A stretch of 64,000 bases of DNA from Natranaeroarchaeum sp042663585 (GCF_042663585.1 NZ_JBHTAN010000006.1:2294001-2358000), one strand, 5' to 3'. Shown: positions 42,643 through 52,063, counted from the stretch's first letter. Numbers and translations: made by a program. Notes: a model not told the origin generated them from the letters alone.

Positions 42643-43533
42643 GTGATTCCGACCACGACCACTGGCGGTGCGGCGAACCAGCAGACGCCCGGCGAGCGGT
42701 TACGCTACCTGTTCGTGCTGTCGCGGCCGCGGTTCTGGCTCTATCTGGCCGGGCCGGTCGCCGTCGGCGGCGTCTACGGGGCGTCGGAACTGTCCGCACT
42801 CGTATCGCCCGTGCTGGTCGCCCTCTTTGCGTACTTTCTCGTGCCCGCGAACGTCTTCCTCTACGGCATCAACGACGTCTACGACGCCGAAATCGACGCC
42901 GAAAACCCCAAGAAAGACGATGGCGGCCGCGAGGCGCGCTGGGGCGGCCAGCGTTTCGTCGTCTACGCCGTTTTGCTCTGTGGCGTGCTAGCGATTCCGA
43001 CCGCCCTGCTGTTGCCAGCGGCGGCCTGGCCCTGGATCGGCCTGTTCGTCCTGCTCGGCGCGGAGTACAGCGCTCCCCCGGCGAGATTCAAGACGACGCC
43101 GCTGCTCGACTCGCTCTCGAACGGGCTCTACGTCGTCCCCGCGATGGCGGCGTACGCGACGGTTGCAGGGAGCCAGCCGCCCGTAATCGCCGTTATCGGG
43201 GCGTGGCTCTGGGCGATGGCGATGCATACGTTCTCGGCGATTCCCGACATCGAACCCGATAGACGCGCCGGTATCCAGACGACGGCAACGCTACTCGGCG
43301 AGCGGACGACCTACGGCTACTGTACCGTCGTCTGGGGACTGGCCGCAGTCGCCTTTGGACTGCTGGATCCCCGACTCGGTGCCGTCTTCGCCGTCTATCC
43401 GGTGCTCGTCGCCGCTATCGGGCTTTCGTCGGTCCCCGTCGACCGCGCATACTGGTGGTATCCGGTGATCAACACTGCCGTCGGCGCGGTGCTGACGATG
43501 GGGAAACTCTGGGAAATCGCACCGCCGATGTAG
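42643..43533 (+). CDS. lyeJ: Lycopene elongase / UbiA-type prenyltransferase
   Basis: 296-aa membrane prenyltransferase with about eight transmembrane helices. UbiA aspartate-rich motifs are present: NDVYDAEIDAENPKKD and DIEPDRRAGIQT. The family adds C5 units to lycopene, giving C50 precursors of bacterioruberin. The start is a GTG at 42643, 24 bases after the crtD stop; no ATG gives a better N-terminus. It forms an operon with crtD and cruF. Confidence 0.85.
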   Translation: MIPTTTTGGAANQQTPGERLRYLFVLSRPRFWLYLAGPVAVGGVYGASELSALVSPVLVALFAYFLVPANVFLYGINDVYDAEIDAENPKKDDGGREARWGGQRFVVYAVLLCGVLAIPTALLLPAAAWPWIGLFVLLGAEYSAPPARFKTTPLLDSLSNGLYVVPAMAAYATVAGSQPPVIAVIGAWLWAMAMHTFSAIPDIEPDRRAGIQTTATLLGERTTYGYCTVVWGLAAVAFGLLDPRLGAVFAVYPVLVAAIGLSSVPVDRAYWWYPVINTAVGAVLTMGKLWEIAPPM

Positions 43534-43562
43534 GGCGCGCCGAAGCGGTTCGTTGATGTGTC

Positions 43563-44426
43563 ATGCAACCGGAGTACGGGGTAATGGAGCGACGCGCTGT
43601 CGAAGGGAGACTGGATTCGCTGATCCGGGACAACCGTGTGACGATAGCGATCACCTTCCCCCTCGTCGGGACCGTTCTGCTGATCGCTGCGGCCGAAGGC
43701 GTGGTGCCGCGGTCGCTGGCGTTCAATCCGTTTCTCCTGCTGGGCGCGGTGATGGTGATGCGACTCCCGCTGATCGGCGGGCTTGCACCGCTGATCAATC
43801 GACGGGTCGCTACCGGGCTCTCGGGGCTGGTCGGGTTTAGCTGGGGGATCGAACTTCTCGGGGTGACTACCGGATTCCCCTACGGCGATTTCGAGTACCT
43901 GATCGAACTCGGGCCGATGCTACTAGACGCCGTCCCAATCGCGCTGCCGGTGTTTTATTTCCCCATCCTGCTCAACAGCTATCTGCTCTGTACGCTGATG
44001 CTCGGCGACCGGATGGAGTCGCTACCGATCCGGTTCCTGTCGGTCCTGCTCGTCGTCATCACGATGGATCTCGTGCTCGACCCCGGTGCGGTCGCGCTCG
44101 GCTTCTGGGGCTGGGACGCCGGCGGCGCGTACTACGACGTGCCGGTGCAGAACTACGTCGGGTGGCTTATCTCCGGCATCGTCGCGGTCGGCGTGCTCAC
44201 GCTATCGTTCGACGCCGACGCCCTGGACCGACGTCTCGACCGATGTGAGTACGTACTCGACGATCTGATCAGTTTCGGCATTCTCTGGGGACTGGTCAAT
44301 CTCTACTTCGGCAACCTCGTTCCGGTCGCGCTGGCCGCAGCACTGCTGGTGGCACTGTTCCGCGCGGACTGGTTCGACTTTGCCGGCCTGACGAGAACGA
44401 CGCCCCAACAACCGATCGAACAGTAG
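43563..44426 (+). CDS. cruF: Bisanhydrobacterioruberin hydratase CruF
   Basis: 287-aa polytopic membrane protein of the CruF/DUF422 family that hydrates the terminal double bonds to form bacterioruberin. Segments around LSGLVGFSWGIELLGVTTGFPYGDFEY and VLDPGAVALGFWGWDAGGAYYDVPVQNYVGWLISG are characteristic. A second start at 43584 follows a GGAG element and cannot be excluded. The stop touches the crtB stop of the convergent gene. Confidence 0.85.
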   Translation: MQPEYGVMERRAVEGRLDSLIRDNRVTIAITFPLVGTVLLIAAAEGVVPRSLAFNPFLLLGAVMVMRLPLIGGLAPLINRRVATGLSGLVGFSWGIELLGVTTGFPYGDFEYLIELGPMLLDAVPIALPVFYFPILLNSYLLCTLMLGDRMESLPIRFLSVLLVVITMDLVLDPGAVALGFWGWDAGGAYYDVPVQNYVGWLISGIVAVGVLTLSFDADALDRRLDRCEYVLDDLISFGILWGLVNLYFGNLVPVALAAALLVALFRADWFDFAGLTRTTPQQPIEQ

Positions 44427-45380
44427 CTACTGCGCTGGCGTGGTGTCCGGCCGATCCGGGTCGTGTCGCGGCGTGTCGGTTGCCGAAATAGAGCTGACAC
44501 GCTGGAAGACGGCTTCCGGATCACGGTTCCACTGCCAGTGCCAGCGGGTCCGCGCCGCGAGCCAGAGCTTTCGGGCCATACTCAGGTCCGGTTCGTTCGA
44601 GACCGTATCGAAGCCACACTTGCGGATGAGTCGGTGGTGGTCGGCGTACAGAACTGCCGACAGCAGGACGGGGAACTGGCAGTCCTCGGGGAGATACTTG
44701 ATTCCGGCGACCCCCTCCTGATAGAGCGCCTCGGTCCGGGCCATCTCGGACTGGATCGCACTCCCGATTTCGGGCGTGAACTCCAGGTTTTCGACGTCCT
44801 CGACCGACGCGTCGTGCTCTTCGAGCGTCTCTAACGGGAGGTAGATGCGGTCCCGGTCGATCACGTCCTCGCGAACGTCCCGGAGGAAGTTCGTCAACTG
44901 GAACGCCTCCCCGAGCGCGACGGCATGCGGGAGCGCGGCCTCTGGCTGATCGAGATCCATTATCTCGGTCATCATCACGCCGACGGCGGCAGCCGACCCG
45001 CGCATGTACTCTTCGAGTTCCGCGTAGGTTTCGTAGCGACTCTTGTAGATATCCGTCTTCATCGCGTCGATGAAGTCGTCTATCTCGCTCTCGGAGATGT
45101 CGTGTTCGACGGCGATGTCACGGAACGCTTCGAGTACTGGCCCCTCCGGTTCGCTCTCGCCGAGTGCCTGTTCGCGAAACGCTTCTAGCTGTGCGGCCTG
45201 CTCTTCTGCCGGTGTATCTCCGGCATCGTCGACCACTTCGTCGGCCACCCGGAAGAACGCGTAGAGGACGTACGTTGGATGTCGCGCGTGCTCGGGCAGA
45301 AATCGCGTTGCGACATGGAACGTCCGCCCGGTTCGGCGCTGGATGGCCTTCGTTCGTTCAATCTGTTTGCTATCGACCAT
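44427..45380 (-). CDS. crtB: Phytoene synthase
   Basis: 317-aa squalene/phytoene synthase-family enzyme that condenses two GGPP molecules to phytoene, the first committed carotenoid step. The aspartate motifs are visible as FRVADEVVDDAGDT and NFLRDVREDVIDRDRIYLP. Convergent placement with the crtD-lyeJ-cruF operon puts synthesis and end-modification of the C50 pigment in one locus. Confidence 0.92.
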   Translation of the reverse strand: MVDSKQIERTKAIQRRTGRTFHVATRFLPEHARHPTYVLYAFFRVADEVVDDAGDTPAEEQAAQLEAFREQALGESEPEGPVLEAFRDIAVEHDISESEIDDFIDAMKTDIYKSRYETYAELEEYMRGSAAAVGVMMTEIMDLDQPEAALPHAVALGEAFQLTNFLRDVREDVIDRDRIYLPLETLEEHDASVEDVENLEFTPEIGSAIQSEMARTEALYQEGVAGIKYLPEDCQFPVLLSAVLYADHHRLIRKCGFDTVSNEPDLSMARKLWLAARTRWHWQWNRDPEAVFQRVSSISATDTPRHDPDRPDTTPAQ

Positions 45381-45563
45381 ATTACGTGGGAGACCTGACG
45401 GCTACGACGTTGAGATCATCGAGTCGGGCGAACATGTTAGATTCGTGTAACCCGCTAGGGAGCGATGGCGTATAATTATTTGTGTGGCGCGACGATCAAA
45501 AATGGCCCGTTCCCGGGGAATATATCGGCGGGTTTAGGAACGAGGAGCGTGTCCCTGTCACAC

Positions 45564-45941
45564 ATGCGTTATCTTCTCGGGACGGACTCGGTACACACGA
45601 CCGCAAGCGCCTGCGACTACCTCGAAGGGCGGGCCGGAGCGGGCGATACTGTCGTGGCGGTTCACGTTCAGTCGGCCGACGACGACGCGCGGGACGGCCG
45701 CGAGGCACTCAACGTCGCAACGGTCCGCCTCGGTGCCATCGCGGACGTCGAGACGGAGCAACGGACCGGCGACCCCGTCGAGGAGTTGCTCGCGAGCGCC
45801 GGGGACCACGACGTCGACGAACTGGTCATCGGCCCGCGGAGCGGCGAACCCGGTGCCGACCAGGGCATGGGTTCGGTCGCCTCTGAGTTGCTCGGCCAGT
45901 CCTCGCGGCCCGTCGTCGTGGTCCCGCTGGAGGAGTTGTAG
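45564..45941 (+). CDS. Universal stress protein-like domain protein
   Basis: 125-aa Usp-fold protein. The N-terminal strand MRYLLGTDSVHTTASACDYL and C-terminal SSRPVVVVPLEEL match the fold, but the ATP-binding G-x2-G loop is altered (GPRSGEPGADQGMGSVASE). It may therefore be a non-ATP-binding member. The longer frame from 45465 lacks Usp similarity. A TATA-like TATAATTATT at 45471 lies upstream. Confidence 0.7.
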   Translation: MRYLLGTDSVHTTASACDYLEGRAGAGDTVVAVHVQSADDDARDGREALNVATVRLGAIADVETEQRTGDPVEELLASAGDHDVDELVIGPRSGEPGADQGMGSVASELLGQSSRPVVVVPLEEL

Positions 45942-46006
45942 CGTCGCGACCCACCGCCGGCGCCAGTGCCGATATCTTCTTTCCGACGCGCCCCAACTCA
46001 CCCAGT

Positions 46007-46633
46007 ATGCTTCACGTCTGTCCGGCCTGCCGGGTGCAGCGCGCCGATATGACCGTTCGATCGGACGAGTCGCTCGTCGTCTGTCCCGAGTGTGGCCACG
46101 AGCGGTCCTTCGTCCAGCCACCCCTCTGTATCGTCACCGGCGCGGCCGGGACGGGCAAGTCGACGATCCGTCGCATGCTTGCTGGGCGGGTCGATGCCGT
46201 GTTGCTGGAGGACGACGGTATCGCGCACGAGGACTGCGCGTTCGAGGAGGCCACGTTCAACGAGTACGTGCTCCGACTCTGCCGGACAGTCGCACAGTCG
46301 GGCGTTCCACCGGTGCTGTTCACAACGGGGCTTGGCGTCCCCGAGAACGTCGAGGGGTTAACCAACAGACGTTACTTCGGCGACTCTCACTATCTGGCGC
46401 TGGTCTGTGAGGATGCCGTGCAGGCCGAGCGCCTCCGAGACCGGGCAGGCTGGGAGGGCGATAGTTACTGGGCCGATGTGGACAAACAGGCCGAGTTCAA
46501 CCAGTGGTTCCGGAAGAACGCGGACGAGGCGGGTATCGAGTTGGTGGATACGACCGGGGCGACGGTCGAGGAGACGGCCACGGCCGTCGAGCAGTGGCTC
46601 GACGCACGACTCGACGAGTTCGAGACGGCCTAG
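46007..46633 (+). CDS. P-loop kinase-like protein with N-terminal zinc ribbon
   Basis: 208-aa protein. Residues 1-36 hold two CxxC pairs (C5, C8 and C26, C29), a zinc ribbon. They are followed by a Walker A motif GAAGTGKST at 45-53 and a small kinase-like core; D/E-rich segments (LLEDDGIAHEDC) and NRRYFGD follow. This suggests a nucleotide or small-molecule kinase or an ATPase regulated through zinc. The substrate is not readable. It is convergent with the next gene. Confidence 0.65.
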   Translation: MLHVCPACRVQRADMTVRSDESLVVCPECGHERSFVQPPLCIVTGAAGTGKSTIRRMLAGRVDAVLLEDDGIAHEDCAFEEATFNEYVLRLCRTVAQSGVPPVLFTTGLGVPENVEGLTNRRYFGDSHYLALVCEDAVQAERLRDRAGWEGDSYWADVDKQAEFNQWFRKNADEAGIELVDTTGATVEETATAVEQWLDARLDEFETA

Positions 46634-46639
46634 AGCGGT

Positions 46640-47212
46640 CTATCCGACCAGAACGTCGGATTCGTCCCGATACCGGCTACAGCTTTCGGCGATCCACGCC
46701 CGGAGTTCGGGGGCGCGGCTTACGAGCAGCGCGCCCGGTTCGCCGGTAGCATCGAACGCACAGAGGACGGCGACGTCGTCCAGCAACAGGAGGCCGATGG
46801 GGGCGTCGCCGTCGTGACCGTAGAGCGTAACGTCCTCGCCGGCCAGGCGTGATTCGACGAGCGAGAGGGCAGGCCCGTCGAGGCGCTCGCGGGCCGCACC
46901 GGTGACGACGAGCGCGGCCCGCAGGCCGTCGAAACCGTCCGCCCCGTCGAGCAGTGACATCGGAAGGGTTGGCAGGACGCCGGTCGCCGAGTCGGCGTCG
47001 GCGACGAGCGAGAGCAGTTGCCGGCCTGGCGTCGGGTCCTGCCCCGTAACCGTCGCCGTCGCATCGAGGTCGTCGATGCTCATGTCGAGGACGCGCTCGA
47101 CGAACGTCGCGAGGGCCGCCGCTGGTTTCTCGGCATCCGTTTCGGGCGATGCGTCGGTTGGGGAGTCGGCCGCGTCGGATGGCGCAGTCTCGGCAGGATC
47201 AGTAGGAGGCAT
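46640..47212 (-). CDS. Hypothetical protein, FilR1-like effector domain
   Basis: 190-aa acidic protein whose first 30 residues are low-complexity (PTDASPETDAEKP). The remainder resembles, by pattern, the effector domain (FilR1-type) found downstream of winged helices in archaeal regulators: GLLLLDDVAVLCAFDATGEP and WIAESCSRYRDESDVL. No HTH is present, so it may be an orphan sensor or interaction domain. The family assignment is inference. Confidence 0.5.
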   Translation of the reverse strand: MPPTDPAETAPSDAADSPTDASPETDAEKPAAALATFVERVLDMSIDDLDATATVTGQDPTPGRQLLSLVADADSATGVLPTLPMSLLDGADGFDGLRAALVVTGAARERLDGPALSLVESRLAGEDVTLYGHDGDAPIGLLLLDDVAVLCAFDATGEPGALLVSRAPELRAWIAESCSRYRDESDVLVG

Positions 47213-47278
47213 TGATACCGAGTAGCCGTCCCACGCAGTTGAAGTTGTGGCGTCACGCGATTTGGCATGTCGCCGCGC

Positions 47279-47878
47279 TCACGGGGCAACGATATCGACC
47301 AGAAACGCGCTGACGCGATCCGCGACCGTGGTGTGCTGGCCGACGAAGAAGTGGTCCGCGGCGAGTTCGTCAGTCCGGTGATCCAGTTCCAGGGCGCGCT
47401 CGACGACCGGTTCCCAGTCGACGGTCGCGTCGCGAGCACCGTAGACGACCTGCACCGGCGCGTCGATGGCGTCGAGTGCCGGTACAGCATCGAGGTCGGG
47501 TGCAAGCGAAGCCGTGGGGGCGAGAGCGGAGACTGCCCCAGGGTTGGCTTCGACGGCCGCGAGTAGCGCGATGGTCGCGCCGAAGCTATAGCCGAACAGG
47601 CCAACGCGCTCGTAGCGCTCGCGCGCCCAGGCGACCGCGTTGTGGGCGTCTTCTCGCTCGCCGTGGCCCTCGTCCCACGCCCCGTAATCGAAGCGCAGGC
47701 AGTCGATTCCGGCACCAGTGAGCGCGTCCGAGACCGCCGTCAGTCTGGCGTCGTGACGCGTCCCCCCATGCTCGGGATGGGGTGGGCAGGCAACGACGAC
47801 GGCGTCGCTTCCCGTACCGGCCTGATCGAGCGACCCGCGGACGTCGCGCTGGCCGGGAACGAGTACCGATTCTGGCAT
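47279..47878 (-). CDS. Alpha/beta hydrolase
   Basis: 199-aa alpha/beta hydrolase similar to the dienelactone-hydrolase-like group. The nucleophile elbow GYSFGA (serine), an acidic residue after VVYGARDATVDW, and the histidine in ADHFFVGQ form a plausible catalytic triad. The N-terminal CPPHPEHGGTRHD loop is family-typical. No secretion signal is seen. The natural ester or acyl substrate is unknown. Confidence 0.8.
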   Translation of the reverse strand: MPESVLVPGQRDVRGSLDQAGTGSDAVVVACPPHPEHGGTRHDARLTAVSDALTGAGIDCLRFDYGAWDEGHGEREDAHNAVAWARERYERVGLFGYSFGATIALLAAVEANPGAVSALAPTASLAPDLDAVPALDAIDAPVQVVYGARDATVDWEPVVERALELDHRTDELAADHFFVGQHTTVADRVSAFLVDIVAP

Positions 47879-47930
47879 GCATTTCGGTTACGTCGGTGAT
47901 GTTTTTAATCACGCGGTACACAGGAAAGGT

Positions 47931-48785
47931 ATGGGAGTGCTCTCGCGCGCAAGTTACGTAATCCGATCGAAAGTAAACGCCCTGCTCAACAGGGCCGAAG
48001 ATCCCAGCGAGACGCTGGACTACTCGTACGAGCAACTTCGTGACGAACTACAGGACGTCAAGAAGGGAATCGCCGATCTGACGACCCAGAAGAAGCGATT
48101 GGAGATGCAAAAACGCAAACTCGAGGACAACGTCGAGAAACACAACGAGCAGGCCCGACAGGCGGTCAAGCAGGACCGCGAGGACCTCGCCCGGCGTGCC
48201 CTCGAGAAGAAGAAGACGAAGATGACCCAGATCGAGGAGCTAGAGGGCCAGATCGCCGATCTACAGAATACACAGGACCAACTCGTCGAGCAGAAAGAGA
48301 CCCTCCAGCAACGCATCGAGGAGTTCCGAACAAAAAAGGAGACGATCAAGGCCCGCCACGAGGCCGCGGAGGCCAGCGCCCGCGTTTCCGAAGCCGTGAC
48401 GGGCGCGGGCGACCAGTTCGGCGACGTCGGCCGAGCAATCGAGCGAGCCGAGGAGAACACCGAAGAACTCGAAGCGCGCTCGGCCGCCCTGGACGAACTC
48501 CAGGACGAGGGCGTCCTCGAGGATCAGCTTTCGGACAAGAACGATCTGGAGCGGGAACTGGAAGACGTCCACACGCAGGGAACCGTCGACTCGGAGCTAG
48601 AGACGCTCAAATCCGATATGGGCAAGGAGACCGAGGAGGCCGAAGAGACGACGCAGGAGGAGCCACAGTCGGTGGCGGAGCCTGATCTCGAAACCGAACT
48701 CGAAGAGGACGTCGACGTTGAGGCCGAAATCGCCGATTCCGAGATCGACGACGAACTAGAGCAACTCCGCGACGACGAGGAGTAA
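47931..48785 (+). CDS. pspA: PspA/IM30 (Vipp1-like) membrane-stress protein
   Basis: 284-aa coiled-coil protein that assembles on membranes and supports membrane integrity under stress. The start MGVLSRASYVIRSKVNALLNRAEDPSETLDYSYEQL (ATG at 47931) is diagnostic, with a long heptad-rich helix through residue 200. The C-terminal 80 residues are very acidic, a haloarchaeal extension. The upstream frame to 47877 is ignored. Confidence 0.9.
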   Translation: MGVLSRASYVIRSKVNALLNRAEDPSETLDYSYEQLRDELQDVKKGIADLTTQKKRLEMQKRKLEDNVEKHNEQARQAVKQDREDLARRALEKKKTKMTQIEELEGQIADLQNTQDQLVEQKETLQQRIEEFRTKKETIKARHEAAEASARVSEAVTGAGDQFGDVGRAIERAEENTEELEARSAALDELQDEGVLEDQLSDKNDLERELEDVHTQGTVDSELETLKSDMGKETEEAEETTQEEPQSVAEPDLETELEEDVDVEAEIADSEIDDELEQLRDDEE

Positions 48786-48944
48786 GCGACCTCCAGACGG
48801 GGGAGACGCCTCAACCGATCCCGTACCGACCAGTTCCTACATCGGTTCGATAGAAGTCCCGGCCAGTACGGCGGCGCAGTCGGTCGGGGCGTGCACGAGT
48901 CGTCTGGTCGAACGGCCACTCCGTTCCGAGTTCGCCCACAAACA

Positions 48945-48950
48945 TTTATA
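48945..48950 (+). promoter_or_regulatory. TATA box of the acyl-CoA ligase gene
   Basis: TTTATA at 48945-48950 lies about 27 bases before the ATG at 48975, which points to a leaderless transcript. The region 48941-48970 is markedly AT-rich. Confidence 0.5.
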
Positions 48951-48974
48951 ACTATTAATAATAAATTTGCAGCC

Positions 48975-50630
48975 ATGGGTGGACACGATCAGACATTGTC
49001 GCCGTTCCTGTGGCGTGCCGAGCACATCTATCCGGACCACGAAATAGTCGCTCGAACCCCGGAGGGCGTGACCCGATACACGTACGACGAGTACGCCGAC
49101 CGGACGAAACAACTGGCGAACGCACTCGACGAGTTTGGCATCTCGAAGGGTGACCGGGTCGGGACCTTCTGCTGGAACACGGCGAGACACTTCGAGACGT
49201 ACTTCGGCGTCCCGAACATGGGGGCACAGCTCCACACGATCAACCCCCTGCTTCCGGACGGTCACATCCAGCATATCGTCGAGGATGCCGACGACAGAAT
49301 CCTCTTCGTGGACCCGTCACTCGCGGAGAAACTCGCCGGGGCGTACGACCCCGAGGCCTTCGAGAGCGTCGAGCAGTTCGTGATCATGGGCGAGGCGGTG
49401 CCGGACGTCGACCTCGGCCCGATGGTCGATTACGAGTCGTTCGTTGGGGACCAGCCCGCGGCCTACGAGTGGCCCGACCTCGACGGCGAGCGCCGTGCTG
49501 GGATGTGTTATACCTCCGGGACGACCGGTATGCCGAAAGGCGTCGAGTACACCCAGCAGATGATGTGGTCACACACGATGGCGATGTTGACGCCCCAGGC
49601 GCTGGGCGTCGACGATTCGGACGTCATCATGCCGGTCGTACCGATGTTCCACGTCAACGCCTGGGGGATGCCCTACGCGGCGGCCGCCGCCGGCGCGAAA
49701 CAGGTGTTCCCCGGTCCGGCACCCGAGCCCGCGGATCTGGCAGGGCTCATCGAGGAGGAAGGGGTGACGATGGCAGCGGGAGTGCCGACGGTCTGGCTCG
49801 ATCTGCTGGAGTACGTCGAGGACAACGACGTGGACCTCTCGACGCTCGAGTACATCATCATCGGCGGTGCGGCCCCACCGAAGGCGGTCATCGAGCAGTT
49901 CGGCGAACTCGGCGTCGACGTCCTCCACGCCTGGGGGATGACCGAGATGTCGCCGGTCGGGACCGTCGCGACCATCAAGCACGACCTGGCGGACGCGTCG
50001 GCCGAGACCAAACTCGAGAAACGGGCGAAACAGGGACTCATCGTCCCCGGCCTGGAGTTCAGAGTCGTCGGCGACGACGGCGAGGAGATCGTGTGGGACG
50101 GCGAGGCCTTCGGCGAGTTGTACGTGCGCGGCCCGTGGATCACGACCGAATACTACAACCGACCCAGAGCGAACGAGACGGACTTCGAGGGCGAGTGGCT
50201 GCGAACCGGGGATATCGTAACCGTCGACGAGGACGGGTACATCGAGATCGTCGATCGGGCCGACGACGTGATCAAATCCGGCGGGGAGTGGATCTCCTCG
50301 CAGGAACTCGAAAACGCGATCATGGCGCACGACGACGTGAGCGAAGCCGCCGTCATCGGCGTGCCACACGAGCGCTGGCAGGAGCGTCCCGTCGCGATGG
50401 TCGTCACCGCGTCGGACGTCTCGCGTGATCGTCTCGTCGAAGAGCTACGATCGATGCTCGAAGCGGAGTATCCGAAGTGGTGGCTCCCGGACGGGTTCAA
50501 GTTCATCGACGAGATTCCGAAGACTGCGACCGGAAAGTTCTCGAAGAAAGACCTCCGCGAGGGGTTCGAGAGCGAGGAACTCCTCGAAGGAGAGCCGCCC
50601 GAGGAGGCCGCCCCCGACCAGGACGACTGA
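48975..50630 (+). CDS. Long/medium-chain acyl-CoA ligase (AMP-binding)
   Basis: 551-aa ANL-superfamily enzyme that activates fatty acids to acyl-CoA using ATP. Motif A3 YTSGTTGMPKGVEY is near residue 180; AWGMTEMSP, EWLRTGDIVTVDEDG, the hinge DRADDVIKSGGEW and the catalytic-lysine region PKTATGKFSKKDLR are all intact. The sequence groups with AlkK-type fatty-acyl ligases rather than acetyl-CoA synthetase. The ATG at 48975 is supported by the TATA spacing; the earlier frame is rejected. Confidence 0.9.
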   Translation: MGGHDQTLSPFLWRAEHIYPDHEIVARTPEGVTRYTYDEYADRTKQLANALDEFGISKGDRVGTFCWNTARHFETYFGVPNMGAQLHTINPLLPDGHIQHIVEDADDRILFVDPSLAEKLAGAYDPEAFESVEQFVIMGEAVPDVDLGPMVDYESFVGDQPAAYEWPDLDGERRAGMCYTSGTTGMPKGVEYTQQMMWSHTMAMLTPQALGVDDSDVIMPVVPMFHVNAWGMPYAAAAAGAKQVFPGPAPEPADLAGLIEEEGVTMAAGVPTVWLDLLEYVEDNDVDLSTLEYIIIGGAAPPKAVIEQFGELGVDVLHAWGMTEMSPVGTVATIKHDLADASAETKLEKRAKQGLIVPGLEFRVVGDDGEEIVWDGEAFGELYVRGPWITTEYYNRPRANETDFEGEWLRTGDIVTVDEDGYIEIVDRADDVIKSGGEWISSQELENAIMAHDDVSEAAVIGVPHERWQERPVAMVVTASDVSRDRLVEELRSMLEAEYPKWWLPDGFKFIDEIPKTATGKFSKKDLREGFESEELLEGEPPEEAAPDQDD

Positions 50631-50729
50631 CGCCCGCCGAGAACGGGGCCGTTTCCGCTGCAGGTTCCGCCATCTCTCAAAGCGCCACACAGACTTACTA
50701 CTGCGGGCGTCGTGGTTTGCGCATGGGCC

Positions 50730-50873
50730 ATGGTCAGGTTTTCAACGATACTCATCGGTCTTGGACTCGTCCTCGCAATTGTTCCGCTGCCATTTCCGTT
50801 CCCCGGCGCCGGTGTCGTCGCTGGAATCCTGTTGATACTGATCGGACTGGTGATACGACTGTTCGGTGGGTGA
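50730..50873 (+). CDS. 47-aa small membrane protein
   Basis: A short gene encoding 47 residues: MVRFSTILIGLGLVLAI, then a VPLPFPFPG turn, and a second hydrophobic helix (GVVAGILLILIGLVIRLF). Two membrane helices joined by a proline-rich turn are seen in many haloarchaeal small proteins. Codon use is normal and the ATG has no competing start. It lies alone between the acyl-CoA ligase and the membrane protein at 50947; the function is unknown. Confidence 0.65.
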   Translation: MVRFSTILIGLGLVLAIVPLPFPFPGAGVVAGILLILIGLVIRLFGG

Positions 50874-50946
50874 CTCGAACCGGGACGGCCGAATGCTTCT
50901 CGCACTGTCCATTTTTGGATTCAGCAACCGACACTCACCACGATAG

Positions 50947-51972
50947 ATGAGTTCGGAACCAAGCGACACGATGCACGAGCGAGTCAGTGGCAGCGGTGTC
51001 GGGTTCTGGATCCTCCTCAGGGTACAGCGGTGGGCGCTGGTCGGTGCGATCCTGGTGATCGTCTACGTCGCACTGGTCGCGCTGAGTACTATCGGATTCA
51101 GCCCGCTCCGGACGGTCGTAGCGAGCGCCAACGCGAACCACTGGATCTTCTCGGCGTTCATCGGAGCGATCATCACCGGGACGTCGATCGTCGTCACGAT
51201 CAACCAACTCGTGCTTTCACAGGAACTGGGCGCAGTCGGCGATCAGCGCGAGCGCATGAGCGAGGCAATGGCGTTTCGTCAGGACGTCGAAGCGGCGATC
51301 CAGGACGGCACGAGTCCGGCGGAGCCGTCCGCGTTCCTCTACGTGTTACTCGACAGTATCGAGGAGCGGGCAAACGGACTCAAAGAGCAGATCGAAGACG
51401 AGCGCGACGAGACACTCGAAGAAACGATCGACGAGTACGCAGACAACGTCATTCGGAACGCCCAGTCCGTGAAAGCGAACCTCAAGGGGGCAGAGTTCGG
51501 TACCTTCGAGGTGATCTGGAGCGCGCTCGATTTTAACTACTCCTGGAAGATCAGCAGAGCACGACAGCTCCGTTCCAAGCACGCCGAATCGCTGTCTGAC
51601 GAGGCGACCGAGGAAATGGACGAGATGATCGAGGTGCTGAAGTTCTTCGGGCCGGCCCGCGAGCACTTCAAGACGTTGTACTTCCAGTGGGAACTGATCA
51701 ACCTCTCGCGCGCGCTGCTGTACATCGCGATTCCCGCACTGACCGTGATGGGGACGATGCTCATGTACGTCGATGCGAGCACGCTACCCGGAGCCACGCT
51801 CGGTATCGACAATCTCGTCTGGCTCATCAGTGCGGGCTTCGTCGTCGGTATCGCCCCGTTCGTCGTGTTCATCGCCTTCGTCCTCCGGATCACGACCGTC
51901 GCAAAGCGAACACTAGCCATCGGGACGTTCATCCTCCGGGAGACCGATCGCGAGTACGAGTTCGACGAGTGA
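50947..51972 (+). CDS. Membrane protein with two helix pairs and central coiled coil, unknown family
   Basis: 341-aa protein with hydrophobic helices at about residues 27-48 and 67-88, a long hydrophilic helical region (about 95-250; NQLVLSQELGAVGDQRERMS onward), and helices at about 258-278 and 290-313. Both membrane ends and a cytoplasmic middle are implied. The YFQWELINLSRALLYIAIPAL segment is distinctive, but no family is recognised. It may scaffold or sense membrane state; this is speculation. Confidence 0.6.
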   Translation: MSSEPSDTMHERVSGSGVGFWILLRVQRWALVGAILVIVYVALVALSTIGFSPLRTVVASANANHWIFSAFIGAIITGTSIVVTINQLVLSQELGAVGDQRERMSEAMAFRQDVEAAIQDGTSPAEPSAFLYVLLDSIEERANGLKEQIEDERDETLEETIDEYADNVIRNAQSVKANLKGAEFGTFEVIWSALDFNYSWKISRARQLRSKHAESLSDEATEEMDEMIEVLKFFGPAREHFKTLYFQWELINLSRALLYIAIPALTVMGTMLMYVDASTLPGATLGIDNLVWLISAGFVVGIAPFVVFIAFVLRITTVAKRTLAIGTFILRETDREYEFDE

Positions 51973-52063
51973 CGTCACGAAGAGCGACGCCGACCTGATC
52001 GGTCAGTCCGGTTCCGGGGATCCGATGCCGAGGGGCTCCGGCAAACCGCGGGGGACTGCTGTG

